From NCBI GenBank assembly GCA_017889635.1, contig JAGGAC010000028.1, positions 1 through 40,164 on the forward strand: a stretch of DNA of 40,164 nucleotides, given 5' to 3'. Shown here one piece after another: positions 26,503 to 34,602 of this stretch. A model generated the notes under the pieces. It saw nothing but the letters and a program-made list of their open reading frames with translations. It had not been told where the DNA came from and did not search any database. The stretch comes from Bacillota bacterium. Its GTDB lineage: Bacteria; Bacillota; Negativicutes; Sporomusales; CTSoil-080. The position numbers were made by a program, and so were the translations under genes. Positions within the stretch are counted from its first letter, which is position 1, and every line of letters starts with the position of its first letter.

Positions 26503-26922
26503 TTGCTGGAAAGAACTTTAGTGTTGATCAAACCTGATGGGGTGGCCAAAGGTTTGATCGGTGAAATAATTTCACGTTTTGAACGGCGAGGTTTTAATAT
26601 TTGCGCCATGAAACTTATCAAGATTTCTCGTGATAAGGCAGAGCTACATTATGAAGAACACCGGAGCAAACAATTTTTTGCGCGGTTAGTCGAATTTATC
26701 ATTTCCGGACCGCTTGTTGCTATGGTTATAGAAGGTCCTGGTGCTATAAAAAATGTTCGCCACATGATGGGACCGACTGATCCGGCAGAGGCCTTGCCAG
26801 GTACTATTCGTGGCGATTATGCGTTGAATATTTCTCGGAACATTGTTCATGGCTCTGATAGCCTTGAAAGTGCAAACCGAGAAATAGCCAATTTTTTTAA
26901 AAGCGACGAAATAATTGAATAA
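26503..26922 (+). CDS. ndk: Nucleoside diphosphate kinase
   Basis: NDK transfers the terminal phosphate from ATP to other nucleoside diphosphates via a phosphohistidine. The 139-aa protein is standard: [17 protein letters not shown] at the start, the active-site His116 in RNIVHGSDS and the Kpn-loop region [15 protein letters not shown]. The start is TTG 26503, with GGGGGCGGTGG upstream overlapping the previous stop; an upstream ATG at 26377 in the same frame lies inside the carbonic-anhydrase gene and would add a non-homologous tail. It is in an operon with the M42 peptidase gene. Confidence 0.95.
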   Translation: MLERTLVLIKPDGVAKGLIGEIISRFERRGFNICAMKLIKISRDKAELHYEEHRSKQFFARLVEFIISGPLVAMVIEGPGAIKNVRHMMGPTDPAEALPGTIRGDYALNISRNIVHGSDSLESANREIANFFKSDEIIE

Positions 26923-26939
26923 TAAGGAAGGATGCTAAT

Positions 26940-27146
26940 ATGCCGATTTATGAATTTAAGTGCAGGCGGTGTGGAAAAAGTTTTGATCAACTGTGCCGGA
27001 TTGCCTGGGAGGGAACTGTTAAATGTCCTGAATGCGGCGACTTCAGCCCAAGCAAAGTTGTATCAAGTGTGTACAGTCCTGGTTCAGGTGGCGGTTCATC
27101 TAATTGCAGTTCCTGCTCGGGAACTAAATGTAGTGGCTGTAAATAA
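26940..27146 (+). CDS. FmdB-family zinc ribbon protein
   Basis: A 68-aa protein of the FmdB regulatory-protein family. The zinc ribbon is formed by the paired cysteines CRRC (residues 8-11) and CPEC (29-32), preceded by the family start MPIYEFKC. The tail is Ser/Gly/Cys rich with additional cysteines, as in other members. The function is unknown; homologues have been linked to formamidase operons and to other regulators. Start is ATG 26940 with AAGGAAGGA before it, 17 bases after ndk. Confidence 0.9.
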   Translation: MPIYEFKCRRCGKSFDQLCRIAWEGTVKCPECGDFSPSKVVSSVYSPGSGGGSSNCSSCSGTKCSGCK

Positions 27147-27210
27147 ATCTGACACATGCAACTACCTTCTGTCATAAATTATAGAGAGTATGTAGAGGGG
27201 GGCGAGCACG

Positions 27211-27288
27211 GTGAAATTAAAAGTATATCTTATGTCCGTACCTTGGCCGCTGAGGAAATTTATGCGCATTTTTTGTAAAAAATCCTAA
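27211..27288 (+). CDS. Candidate 25-residue basic small protein
   Basis: GTG 27211 is preceded at 8 bases by GAGGGGGG (27195-27202), a near-ideal ribosome binding site. The ORF ends at TAA 27286-27288 and is followed 12 bases later by a strong terminator. The peptide is short and basic, with the central segment SVPWPLRKFMRIF suggesting an amphipathic, membrane-associating helix; it ends FCKKS. It is in line with fmdB-like, 64 bases away. I cannot place it in a family. The strong translation and termination signals make a real gene more likely than its size alone would suggest. Confidence 0.45.
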   Translation: MKLKVYLMSVPWPLRKFMRIFCKKS

Positions 27289-27300
27289 ATCCGGAAATAA

Positions 27301-27336
27301 TAATAACCGCCTAGTAAAGGGCGGTTATTAATTTTA
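27301..27336 (+). terminator. Terminator of the M42-to-small-ORF operon
   Basis: Perfect 11-bp arms TAATAACCGCC (27301-27311) and GGCGGTTATTA (27320-27330), followed by ATTTTATTAT. Confidence 0.88.
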
Positions 27337-27393
27337 TTATGTTAGACAGCCTGAAAAGTTGAAATTGTGGTGATAAGTTCTGCTTATGTCGAA

Positions 27394-27421
27394 TTGTCTG
27401 AAAAGAAGGAAAATTTAAAAT
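27394..27421 (+). promoter_or_regulatory. Possible promoter of the EF-G paralogue
   Basis: TTGTCT (27394-27399), 16 bases and TAAAAT (27416-27421): four of six and five of six matches. The 27337-27504 stretch shows no ORF. Confidence 0.4.
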
Positions 27422-27504
27422 TGGAAGAGAAGAAAGAGCAAAGACAATACTATACGCTTCAACGGTTGCGTAGGTTAAAAAATATTTAGTCAGGAGGGGT
27501 TTGT

Positions 27505-29586
27505 TTGAAAGAATATAAGAGCGACAAGCTAAGAAACATCGGCATTATTGCTCATGGTGGCGCAGGTAAGACATCGCTTGCTGAAGCGCTGCTATTTAAC
27601 GCCGGAGCTGTGACTCGCCTTGGTCGTGTCGACGAAGGCTCGGCAACAACCGATTTTGAACCGGAAGAAATCAAGCGGAAAGTAACGATTAGTACAGCTT
27701 TAGCTCCATGTGAGTGGCATAACCACAAAATAAATATTCTTGATACTCCTGGTTATGCTGATTTTGTTGCTGAGGTAAAAGGTGCCTTGCGAGCTGCTGA
27801 TGCTGCGCTGGTAGTATTATGCGCTGCTTCTGGCGTAGAAGTTGAAACAGAAAAAGTATGGCAATATGCTTCTGATTTGTCATTGGCGAAAATTGCTTTT
27901 GTTAACAAAATGGATCGAGAAAATGCCGACTTTGATAGCGTAGTAGCACAAATGAAAAATGTATTTGGTGGCAGTATTGTACCTGTTCAACTTCCGATTG
28001 GTGCCCATGAATCGTTCAGTGGTATCGTTGATCTGATTAAGATGAAGGCGCTAATTCCTGATAAGACATGTAATTCATATACTGAGAGTGATATCCCGGA
28101 GGAATTAGCTGAAAAAGCAGCTGAAGCCCGACTGGCTATTATCGAGGCGGCAGCAGAAACGGATGATGAGCTTTTAACTAAATATCTTGAAGGCGAAGAG
28201 TTAGCGGATGAGGAAATTAACGCCGGCTTGGTAAAAGGTGTTGCTGAAGGCAAGGTTTGTCCGGTTTTCTGCGGTTCGGCGTTAAAAAATATTGGGGTAA
28301 AACAACTTTTGGATGCTGTAGTAAGTTTAGTGCCGTCACCGGTCGCGAGACTGGATATGGGCTACACGCCAGCTTTGAAAACTGCTGTTGAATTAAAAGG
28401 TGACGGACATCTTGCGGCAATGGTATTCAAAACTACCGCCGATCCATTTGTCGGACGTCTTAGTTTTATTAGAGTTTTTTCCGGCCAAATAAAGCCAGAT
28501 ACTGTAATTTATAACGCTATACGAGAAAAGCCTGAGCGGATTGGTAACATTTTTACTATGCACGGTAAGCAACAGGATATGATGTCTATTGCCAATGCCG
28601 GTGATATTGTCGTAATAGCTAAAATGCAAGATACTAAAACTGGAGATTCAATATGCGAAAAAGAGCATCCCATCATATTTGATGTTATTAGTTATCCTAA
28701 ACCGATGTTTACTGTATCGGTAGAGGCTAAAAATAAAGGTGATGAAGACAAACTTGGCAGTGCTTTAAATCGTATGACGGATGAAGATCCAACCTTTGCA
28801 TTGGAGAAAAACGCTGAAACTCATCAACTTTTAGCAAGTGGCCTTAGTGATATGCATTTGGAGGTAATTGCTGAGAGAATGAAACGCAAGTTCGGGGTTG
28901 AGGTTAAGTTAACTGAACCAAGGATACCCTTCAGGGAAACTATCCGTACTAGTATAAAAATTGAATATAAACATAAAAAACAGAGCGGCGGTCACGGCCA
29001 ATATGGCCATGTACATTTAGCACTTGAACCATTGCCAACCGGTTCTGGTTTTGAATTTACTGAGACAATTTTTGGCGGGGCAGTTCCACGACAGTATTTT
29101 CCGGCGGTGGAGAAAGGGGTTCGCGATGCCATGCTTAGTGGCGTCTTAGCCGGATATCCAATGACTGATATCAAGGTTAATCTTTATGATGGCTCTTATC
29201 ATGATGTCGATTCATCAGAAATGGCCTTTAAAATAGCAGCCTCATCAGCTTTGCGTAAAGGCGCCCTGCAAGCTAAACCAATCATCCTGGAACCTGTATA
29301 TGGTATTGAAGTTACTGTCCCGGAATCTAATATGGGTGATATTATCGGTGACTTCAACAGTCGGCGGGGGCGTATTCTTGGCATGGAACCAATTGGCAAG
29401 AGAATGGGGGTAGTAAAGGCCCAGGTACCGCTGGCAGAAGTTATCAGGTATCCTATTGACTTAAGATCGATGACTCAGGGGCGCGGCTCGTTTGATATGA
29501 GTTTTTCTCATTATGAGGAAGTACCGCAGCGTTTGGCTGAGAACATTATTGCTAATACAAAGAAAGTTAAAGATGAGGTGGAATAG
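27505..29586 (+). CDS. Elongation factor G paralogue
   Basis: A translational GTPase of the EF-G type, 693 aa with all five domains. The P-loop reads AHGGAGKTS (16-24) where standard EF-G has a Val-Asp pair, G3 is DTPG (80-83) and G4 is NKMD (134-137). The switch I region reads KRKVTISTA (57-65) instead of the usual ERGITI-type sequence. These changes, and the lack of rpsL/rpsG neighbours, mark it as a second, EF-G2-like copy rather than the main fusA. Start is TTG 27505 after AGGAGGGG. The role may be a specialised translocation or ribosome-recycling factor, but this is inference. Confidence 0.9.
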   Translation: MKEYKSDKLRNIGIIAHGGAGKTSLAEALLFNAGAVTRLGRVDEGSATTDFEPEEIKRKVTISTALAPCEWHNHKINILDTPGYADFVAEVKGALRAADAALVVLCAASGVEVETEKVWQYASDLSLAKIAFVNKMDRENADFDSVVAQMKNVFGGSIVPVQLPIGAHESFSGIVDLIKMKALIPDKTCNSYTESDIPEELAEKAAEARLAIIEAAAETDDELLTKYLEGEELADEEINAGLVKGVAEGKVCPVFCGSALKNIGVKQLLDAVVSLVPSPVARLDMGYTPALKTAVELKGDGHLAAMVFKTTADPFVGRLSFIRVFSGQIKPDTVIYNAIREKPERIGNIFTMHGKQQDMMSIANAGDIVVIAKMQDTKTGDSICEKEHPIIFDVISYPKPMFTVSVEAKNKGDEDKLGSALNRMTDEDPTFALEKNAETHQLLASGLSDMHLEVIAERMKRKFGVEVKLTEPRIPFRETIRTSIKIEYKHKKQSGGHGQYGHVHLALEPLPTGSGFEFTETIFGGAVPRQYFPAVEKGVRDAMLSGVLAGYPMTDIKVNLYDGSYHDVDSSEMAFKIAASSALRKGALQAKPIILEPVYGIEVTVPESNMGDIIGDFNSRRGRILGMEPIGKRMGVVKAQVPLAEVIRYPIDLRSMTQGRGSFDMSFSHYEEVPQRLAENIIANTKKVKDEVE

Positions 29587-29587
29587 A

Positions 29588-29639
29588 AAAAGTCAAAAAG
29601 CTTTCCGGATATTCTTATCCGAAAAGCTTTTTGACTTTT
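29588..29639. terminator. Shared bidirectional terminator of the EF-G gene and tRNA-Pro
   Basis: Arms 29588-29611 and 29616-29639 give a 24-bp stem with one mismatch and a TTCT loop. T-runs occur on both strands. It starts two bases after the EF-G stop, and its right end touches the encoded CCA of the oppositely oriented tRNA. Confidence 0.9.
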
Positions 29640-29715
29640 GGTCGGGGTGACAGGATTCGAACCTGCGGCCTCACGGTCCCGAACCGTGCGCTCTACCAAG
29701 CTGAGCCACACCCCG
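29639..29715 (-). tRNA. tRNA-Pro (anticodon CGG)
   Basis: On the minus strand the acceptor stem CGGGGTG/CACCCCG (29715-29709 with 29649-29643) closes a full cloverleaf. The anticodon stem CACGG/CCGTG holds the loop TTCGGGA, so the anticodon is CGG, reading CCG. The T arm contains GTTCGAATC. The discriminator A is 29642 and CCA is encoded at 29641-29639. It is a single tRNA gene with its own promoter and a terminator that begins at its 3' end. Confidence 0.96.
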
Positions 29716-29731
29716 GTATTCACATTTATTA

Positions 29732-29760
29732 AGTATACACAATGATCTGTTGTATGTCAA
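29732..29760 (-). promoter_or_regulatory. Promoter of tRNA-Pro
   Basis: On the minus strand TTGACA (29760-29755), 17 bases and TATACT (29737-29732), ending 16 bases before the mature 5' end of the tRNA. A strong sigma-A promoter. Confidence 0.85.
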
Positions 29761-29812
29761 CATAAATAAGATAAATAATACGAAGTTTTATTAGCTTCTA
29801 TATGCAGTGTAT

Positions 29813-29832
29813 AGGAGGTTAAAATGTTATAA
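29813..29832 (+). other. Orphan ribosome binding site with a two-codon ORF
   Basis: AGGAGGTT (29813-29820) is well spaced from ATG 29824, but the reading frame is ATG-TTA-TAA only. A weak hairpin AACGC/GCGTT with TTTTC follows. It may be the remnant of a small gene. The 29716-29943 gap otherwise contains the tRNA promoter and a terminator. Confidence 0.3.
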
Positions 29833-29903
29833 CTAATGGATAGTGACTGAAATTATTATTAGGAACGCTATTTTGCGTTTTCTGTGTTATAAGATAATGT
29901 GCT

Positions 29904-29931
29904 AAAAAACCGGGGGAAGCCCTGGTTTTTT
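29904..29931 (-). terminator. Terminator of the DUF4127 gene
   Basis: AAAAAACC (29904-29911) and GGTTTTTT (29924-29931) with GGG/CCC inside. On the minus strand it ends in a T-run, 13 bases after the DUF4127 stop; it could work both ways. Confidence 0.75.
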
Positions 29932-29943
29932 ATATATGTGTTG

Positions 29944-31466
29944 TTAGTTATGTTCGCCTATAGTGGCTATAGATACTGTAGGCGAAATTCTAATTTCAAA
30001 GATCCTAGACCAAGGCAAGCAGGCATTAATATGAAAATTGGAGATCAAAATACGTTCGCCGCTTTCAATAAGAATAGGATGCGAATATAGCGACTGATGA
30101 TATAATCTGTATGCGCGGCCTGATAATAGAGTTTGTACCAGTCTGTTTACTGAGTAATATTTAGAGTCAAGGTTATTCTTGTCAACATTAAGCCGCTGTA
30201 GTATAGCTGCTATGTATGGCTGGATGTCCTTTTCGTAGAACCAATCGTCAAGAAATCTCGCAGTCAAAAATTCAATGTTATTTTTATAGACTGCAAGAAC
30301 ATGCGGTGAAGATGTATTGACGTGAAGTGCTTGGGTAAAGAGTGTTCCTTCGGTTAAGGCTGATCCAATCGAGTTGCTGGTAGTGTTCCAACCAGCATAA
30401 GCTGCAAGGCGAATAATAGGGGCGTCTTTGTTTATGAGCAAGGGTAATAATGTATCACGGCCGTCAAATCTATTGCTTGAACGAACAGTATAAAATCTGC
30501 TTTGTCGCGATCAAAAGTTTGCTTGCCACCTATAATGCCAATTTTTTCCTCAACAGTTTTAGCTACAGAGTGAGGCATATAGGGCATGATGATTTTGGCG
30601 GTGTCAGCATCAGAGTACTGGACAAAAATTTGCGGTTTGTGATTGGTTAGTTTTGTGACAATACGTCCGGAATGTTTATCAACAAAATATTCTAGCTGCC
30701 TTTTAATAATGTTTGGCAAGCCAAAAGGTTGACAATCATCCTGGCCAATGATTAAGCCGCTGATAATGCCTTTTTCGGTCATTTTAATTAGTTCGATACT
30801 AACTTCGGCGGATTTTTGATTGCGTTTTAGATAATTGTCGATGACATCAATGGGGATGCTTTTTTCTAATAATTTAAGTTCGGCGATATCGTTAGGGTTT
30901 TCGAATGTAAGTACTTTATCTTTCAATACGGAATATTTTTGCATGTCAAGTTGATAGGGGGCGTTGGCGTTACTATCGGCGGTTAATAGTCTGGGAATAA
31001 TGTTAAAGACGTATAATTCGACGCTTGGGTTAGCTTGGTGACATTCTTCGAGGAGAGTCAGAGTGTCAGCGATGTCTTTTTGTGTTCCACGGCTAGACCG
31101 TGAGGCAATCAGTCCGCCATGGATCAGCATATCAGTGGAAATAATTGCTGCGTTGGCTCCTTGGAGTGCTTGGCGAAGCCAAGTTCTTAGCTCGACTATT
31201 TTAGCAGGGGTTTGATAATTATCTAATAGTTCCAGTGGTGGGGTGAGTATAGATATATTGGCTAGAGCAGCTAATTTTTCGACGAATTGGATACACGGCG
31301 GGCGGCTGTCTAATGGAATAAGTACAATAGTAAAGCTAGGCTTGGCCACAGAATCAAATTGGACAGTCTTGGCGGAATGCTGTAGACTGAACTCAGTGTA
31401 TAGATTGAAGGCCGTTTCGGCCAGTATAAATATTAATGCCAGGCATAACACTAGTCGTTGGAGCAT
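29944..31466 (-). pseudogene. DUF4127 family protein gene with one frameshift
   Basis: Two overlapping frames encode one DUF4127 protein: the front (344 codons, 31466 to 30432) and the back (open to 29944). The front has an uncleaved-signal-like segment (residues 5-20), the family blocks VLIPLDSRPPC, DMLIHGGLIASR and IIGQDDCQPFGLPN; the back has AAYAGWNTTSNSIGSAL. At 30466-30468 the minus strand reads GCAATAGATTTGACGGCC; one extra T would continue as AIDFDGRDTLLPLL into the back frame, giving about 507 aa. This indicates a single-base deletion, a sequencing error or, less likely, programmed frameshifting. DUF4127 has no known function. Start CAT 31464-31466 has AGAGGTG upstream. Confidence 0.85.
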
Positions 31467-31622
31467 AGAGCACCTCTAAATTTGGTTTTGTTTTATATTT
31501 TGGCTGTTAAGAGTAAGTTTCGGCAAAAAACCACCAAAATAATGCAAAAACAAAAGAAAAAGTAGTAAATTTTTCTGCGAATATGTTAAAATAAATAAGG
31601 ATTATAGGAATAAGGACAATTT

Positions 31623-32177
31623 ATGCGAATTATTACTGGCAGTGCAAGAGGTTTAAAATTAAAGACTCCTAAGAGCTTAGATATTCGTCCAACTAGTGAC
31701 CGAGTAAAAGAATCAGTTTTCAATATCATCGGCGGTAAAGTTAGCGGAGCTGTAGTAGCAGATTTGTTTGCCGGAACCGGCAATCTTGGTCTGGAAGCCT
31801 TAAGCCGTGGTGCTAGTAAAGCTATTTTTACTGATAATAGTTTTACTAGTTTAAAGTTGGCTAAAGCTAATGCTAATCTCGCCAAGCTGACTGCCAAAGC
31901 GGAATTTTACCGGATGGACGCTACTGTGGCCTTAGACGCTTTTAGAAAAAAGGGGCTGGGATTTGATCTGATATTTTGTGATCCACCATATAACCGGGGA
32001 TTGGTAATGTCTGTTCTGGTTCAAATTGACTACGGTGGTATTCTGTTACCTGATGGTCTTATTGTTGTAGAGCATTCGAGACATGAACCAATATTATCTG
32101 AATTATCCACTTTATGCCAAGTACGCGTTGAACGTTATGGAGAGACTGTTATCAGTTTTTTGACTAGGGACATTTAG
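31623..32177 (+). CDS. rsmD: 16S rRNA (guanine966-N2)-methyltransferase RsmD
   Basis: RsmD methylates G966 of 16S rRNA with S-adenosylmethionine. The 184-aa protein has the opening [16 protein letters not shown], the SAM-binding motif [18 protein letters not shown] (47-64) and the catalytic DPPY (120-123). Start is ATG 31623 with AAGGA before it. It heads the rsmD-coaD-coiled-coil unit, the standard arrangement in Firmicutes. No clear promoter was found in the 156 bases between it and the divergent DUF4127 gene. Confidence 0.95.
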   Translation: MRIITGSARGLKLKTPKSLDIRPTSDRVKESVFNIIGGKVSGAVVADLFAGTGNLGLEALSRGASKAIFTDNSFTSLKLAKANANLAKLTAKAEFYRMDATVALDAFRKKGLGFDLIFCDPPYNRGLVMSVLVQIDYGGILLPDGLIVVEHSRHEPILSELSTLCQVRVERYGETVISFLTRDI

Positions 32178-32199
32178 CAAAGTAATGGAGGTTAACCAA

Positions 32200-32682
32200 G
32201 TGAGAATCGTAGTTTGTCCAGGCAGTTTTGATCCGGTAACAAGTGGTCATGTTGATATTTTTGAGCGGGCAGCGAAAATATCTGATTTGTTGATTGTAGC
32301 TGTCTTTCATAACCCCAATAAAAATCCACTTTTTTCTATGGAAGAACGAGTTGAAATGTTAAAAGCCGCTACTGCCCATATTCCTAATATTGAGGTGGAC
32401 GCTTTTTCTGGCTTGCTTAATGAGTATGTAAAGCAGCGGGAATCTAATGTCATTATACGAGGACTCAGGGCTTTCAGCGACTTCGAGTATGAGTTTCAGC
32501 GGGCGCTCTTGATGAAAAAATTAAATCCGGAAATTGAAACAATCTTTATCATGACTAACAATGAATATTCTTTTGTAAGTTCGAGCGGTATTAAAGAGCT
32601 TGCCAAGTTTGGCGGCAATATAACCGGGCTTGTTCCAGCAGTTGTACAAGATAAAATTACTAAAAGAATTTCTGAAATATAA
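32200..32682 (+). CDS. coaD: Phosphopantetheine adenylyltransferase
   Basis: CoaD joins 4'-phosphopantetheine and ATP to form dephospho-CoA, the fourth step of coenzyme A synthesis. The 160-aa product has the nucleotidyltransferase motif in [13 protein letters not shown] (S15-G16-H17), the substrate block [14 protein letters not shown] and the C-terminal [10 protein letters not shown] loop. Start is GTG 32200 with GGAGGT (32187-32192) seven bases before; the in-frame ATG at 32185 is part of that ribosome binding site and is not used. Confidence 0.96.
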   Translation: MRIVVCPGSFDPVTSGHVDIFERAAKISDLLIVAVFHNPNKNPLFSMEERVEMLKAATAHIPNIEVDAFSGLLNEYVKQRESNVIIRGLRAFSDFEYEFQRALLMKKLNPEIETIFIMTNNEYSFVSSSGIKELAKFGGNITGLVPAVVQDKITKRISEI

Positions 32683-32716
32683 ATTCTAGGAACGAGTTAG
32701 AAAGTGGGAGGTACAT

Positions 32717-33184
32717 ATGGCAATTGAGGAAATACTAGATGAGATGGAAGCAATTCTCCAGGATTCTGGGAGAGTCCCATTTACTCATAAGCGTCTTATT
32801 GATCAAGATGAGTTGGGGCGTCTTATTGATGAAATACATGAAACTTTGCCTGGTGAAATTATGGAGGCAAATCGTATTATTAATGAACGGCAAAGGATTT
32901 TTGACGAGGCCAAAAAAGAAGCCCAGAACATTATCGATCAAGCTAAAGACTATATCAGTAAACTGACTGATGAAAATACGATTACGCGTCAGGCACAGGA
33001 ACAGGCAAATGAAATTATTCAGCAGGCCCGGAAAAATTCACGAGATCTTCAAAGTGATTCAGTAGCCTATGCCGATGAAGTATTTAGCTATATTGAAGAG
33101 AATCTGATGCAGGCACTGGAGGTCGTACGGCAAGGTCACAGTAAACTTCATCCGAATAAGTCGGAACAAGCGGAGCAAGAATAA
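32717..33184 (+). CDS. Coiled-coil protein conserved next to coaD
   Basis: A 155-aa protein of a family widespread beside coaD in Clostridia and Negativicutes, often labelled ATPase or V-type ATPase subunit because of its coiled coil rather than any nucleotide site. Residues 25-45 give the family pattern RLIDQDELGRLIDEIHETLP, and 50-140 form a long Ala/Gln/Glu-rich coiled coil. There is no membrane segment and no Walker motif. Start is ATG 32717 after GGGAGG. Function unknown. Confidence 0.8.
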   Translation: MAIEEILDEMEAILQDSGRVPFTHKRLIDQDELGRLIDEIHETLPGEIMEANRIINERQRIFDEAKKEAQNIIDQAKDYISKLTDENTITRQAQEQANEIIQQARKNSRDLQSDSVAYADEVFSYIEENLMQALEVVRQGHSKLHPNKSEQAEQE

Positions 33185-33188
33185 AGGT

Positions 33189-33223
33189 GCTGTTAGGTAG
33201 TGACCCCTGCCTAACAGCTTGCC
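33189..33223. terminator. Terminator between the coaD unit and ylbJ
   Basis: GCTGTTAGGTAG (33189-33200) pairs with CTGCCTAACAGC (33207-33218) through one G-T pair, loop TGACCC. It lies between two converging genes and probably serves the plus-strand unit; the T-run is imperfect. Confidence 0.65.
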
Positions 33224-33243
33224 TTATTTTCGGCATTTTATCG

Positions 33244-34494
33244 CTACTTTTTTCCTAAAAATCTTGTTTTTTGTATGCTATGAAAAATAAGCGAAAAAGC
33301 CAAAAGAAGAAGCACGAAGATGGCGATTTGATAACCTATCTGCTCAAGCCGTAAAACCCAAAGGGTGATGGGACTGATGCTTTCTGGAAACATGATGACT
33401 GGTATACTGATTATATTCGTTACTTCTTGGGCAGGATTCATAAAGACAAACGTTAATATTGCGGCTAAAATGGCGTGTAGTAGCCTTGCAATCATATATG
33501 GTACCAGACGTATGCCTGATTCGATAACAATACTAGCTACTTGGGCGTGAACAGAAAGGCCGCTCCAGGCTACGATAGCCCCAGTAATAGCTACTTTCTC
33601 GACAAGTGGGGCATCGGCTTGGCTGGCAGCCATTGCTCCTAAGTCAAGTTCAAACAGACCGCTGACCAAGGCAGGGGCTAAATTAGTGTTAAATCCGATG
33701 AGTGATAATAATCCGGAGAAGATCTCGGCTAGAACATTAGTTAGGCCAACGATAGTGACAATACGAATTAATACTGAGAATAAAATAATAAAGCCGCCAA
33801 CAAGTAAAATTGTGTTCATTGATGATTTAACAGCATCGCCTAATAACTGGCCAAAACTTCGTTTATCTTCCTGTCTCGCCTTATATAGGGCGCGAAAAGC
33901 TCTTAGTATTATATTACCTGTTTGCTGTGCTGGTTCTTCAGTCCGGCAGTCCCGGCTACGACCGTGAAAACGATAGATTACTCCGACCAGAAAGCTTGAA
34001 ATGTAATGAGCCAGAGCAATTGCAACACCTAATTTCGGCTGGCCGAACATACCTACCGCCACCGCGCCAACCATAAAGAGCGGATCGGCGGTATTTGTAA
34101 AAGAAAGTAATCTTTCTGCCTCGACCGATGAGCAGAGATGGTTTTGGCGGAACTTGCTTGTTATAACGGCGTCCATTGGATAGCCGGAAGCTAATCCCAT
34201 GGATAATGCGAAGGCTCCAACGCCGGGGACGTTAAATACTGGACGCATCAGGGGCTCTAGTAGTACTCCGATAAAGTGGACTACTCCTAATCCCATCAGA
34301 ATTTCTGACAGGATAAAAAACGGTAACAATGCTGGAAATACAACATTCCACCATAATGTTAAGCCAGTCATGGCTGAATCGAAAGCTTCCTTTGGGTACT
34401 CTACCATGGCAATTGTTATAAAAACAGTACCGAAAGCCATAAAATAGGTTATTAAACGGGAGCGATAACGTTTGCTTTTACCCCAAGTTGACAT
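33244..34494 (-). CDS. ylbJ: Sporulation integral membrane protein YlbJ
   Basis: YlbJ is a polytopic membrane protein made under sporulation control in Bacillus and needed for spore cortex formation. The 416-aa protein has about eight hydrophobic segments and two Gate (nucleoside-recognition-like) domains; LTLWWNVVFPALLPFFILSE and ALSMGLASGYPMDA are characteristic. Start is ATG 34494 on the minus strand after GGGAGGAGA (34507-34499). It diverges from the patatin gene, with a palindrome in the shared upstream region. No sporulation promoter could be read with confidence. Confidence 0.92.
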   Translation of the reverse strand: MSTWGKSKRYRSRLITYFMAFGTVFITIAMVEYPKEAFDSAMTGLTLWWNVVFPALLPFFILSEILMGLGVVHFIGVLLEPLMRPVFNVPGVGAFALSMGLASGYPMDAVITSKFRQNHLCSSVEAERLLSFTNTADPLFMVGAVAVGMFGQPKLGVAIALAHYISSFLVGVIYRFHGRSRDCRTEEPAQQTGNIILRAFRALYKARQEDKRSFGQLLGDAVKSSMNTILLVGGFIILFSVLIRIVTIVGLTNVLAEIFSGLLSLIGFNTNLAPALVSGLFELDLGAMAASQADAPLVEKVAITGAIVAWSGLSVHAQVASIVIESGIRLVPYMIARLLHAILAAILTFVFMNPAQEVTNIISIPVIMFPESISPITLWVLRLEQIGYQIAIFVLLLLAFSLIFHSIQKTRFLGKK

Positions 34495-34517
34495 TATTTC
34501 TCCTCCCTTGCTTTAAG

Positions 34518-34545
34518 GCGAGCCAATACATATATATTGGCTCGC
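34518..34545. other. Palindrome in the ylbJ/ylbK divergent region
   Basis: GCGAGCCAATA (34518-34528) and TATTGGCTCGC (34535-34545) are perfect arms with a 6-base loop. It lies 24 bases upstream of ylbJ and 57 upstream of the patatin gene, so it may be an operator for either gene or a leader hairpin. Confidence 0.5.
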
Positions 34546-34602
34546 TTGTGTGAATATACGCCGTAAGGTAAATCCAAAAAACATAATCGAGAGGAGGGCA
34601 CT

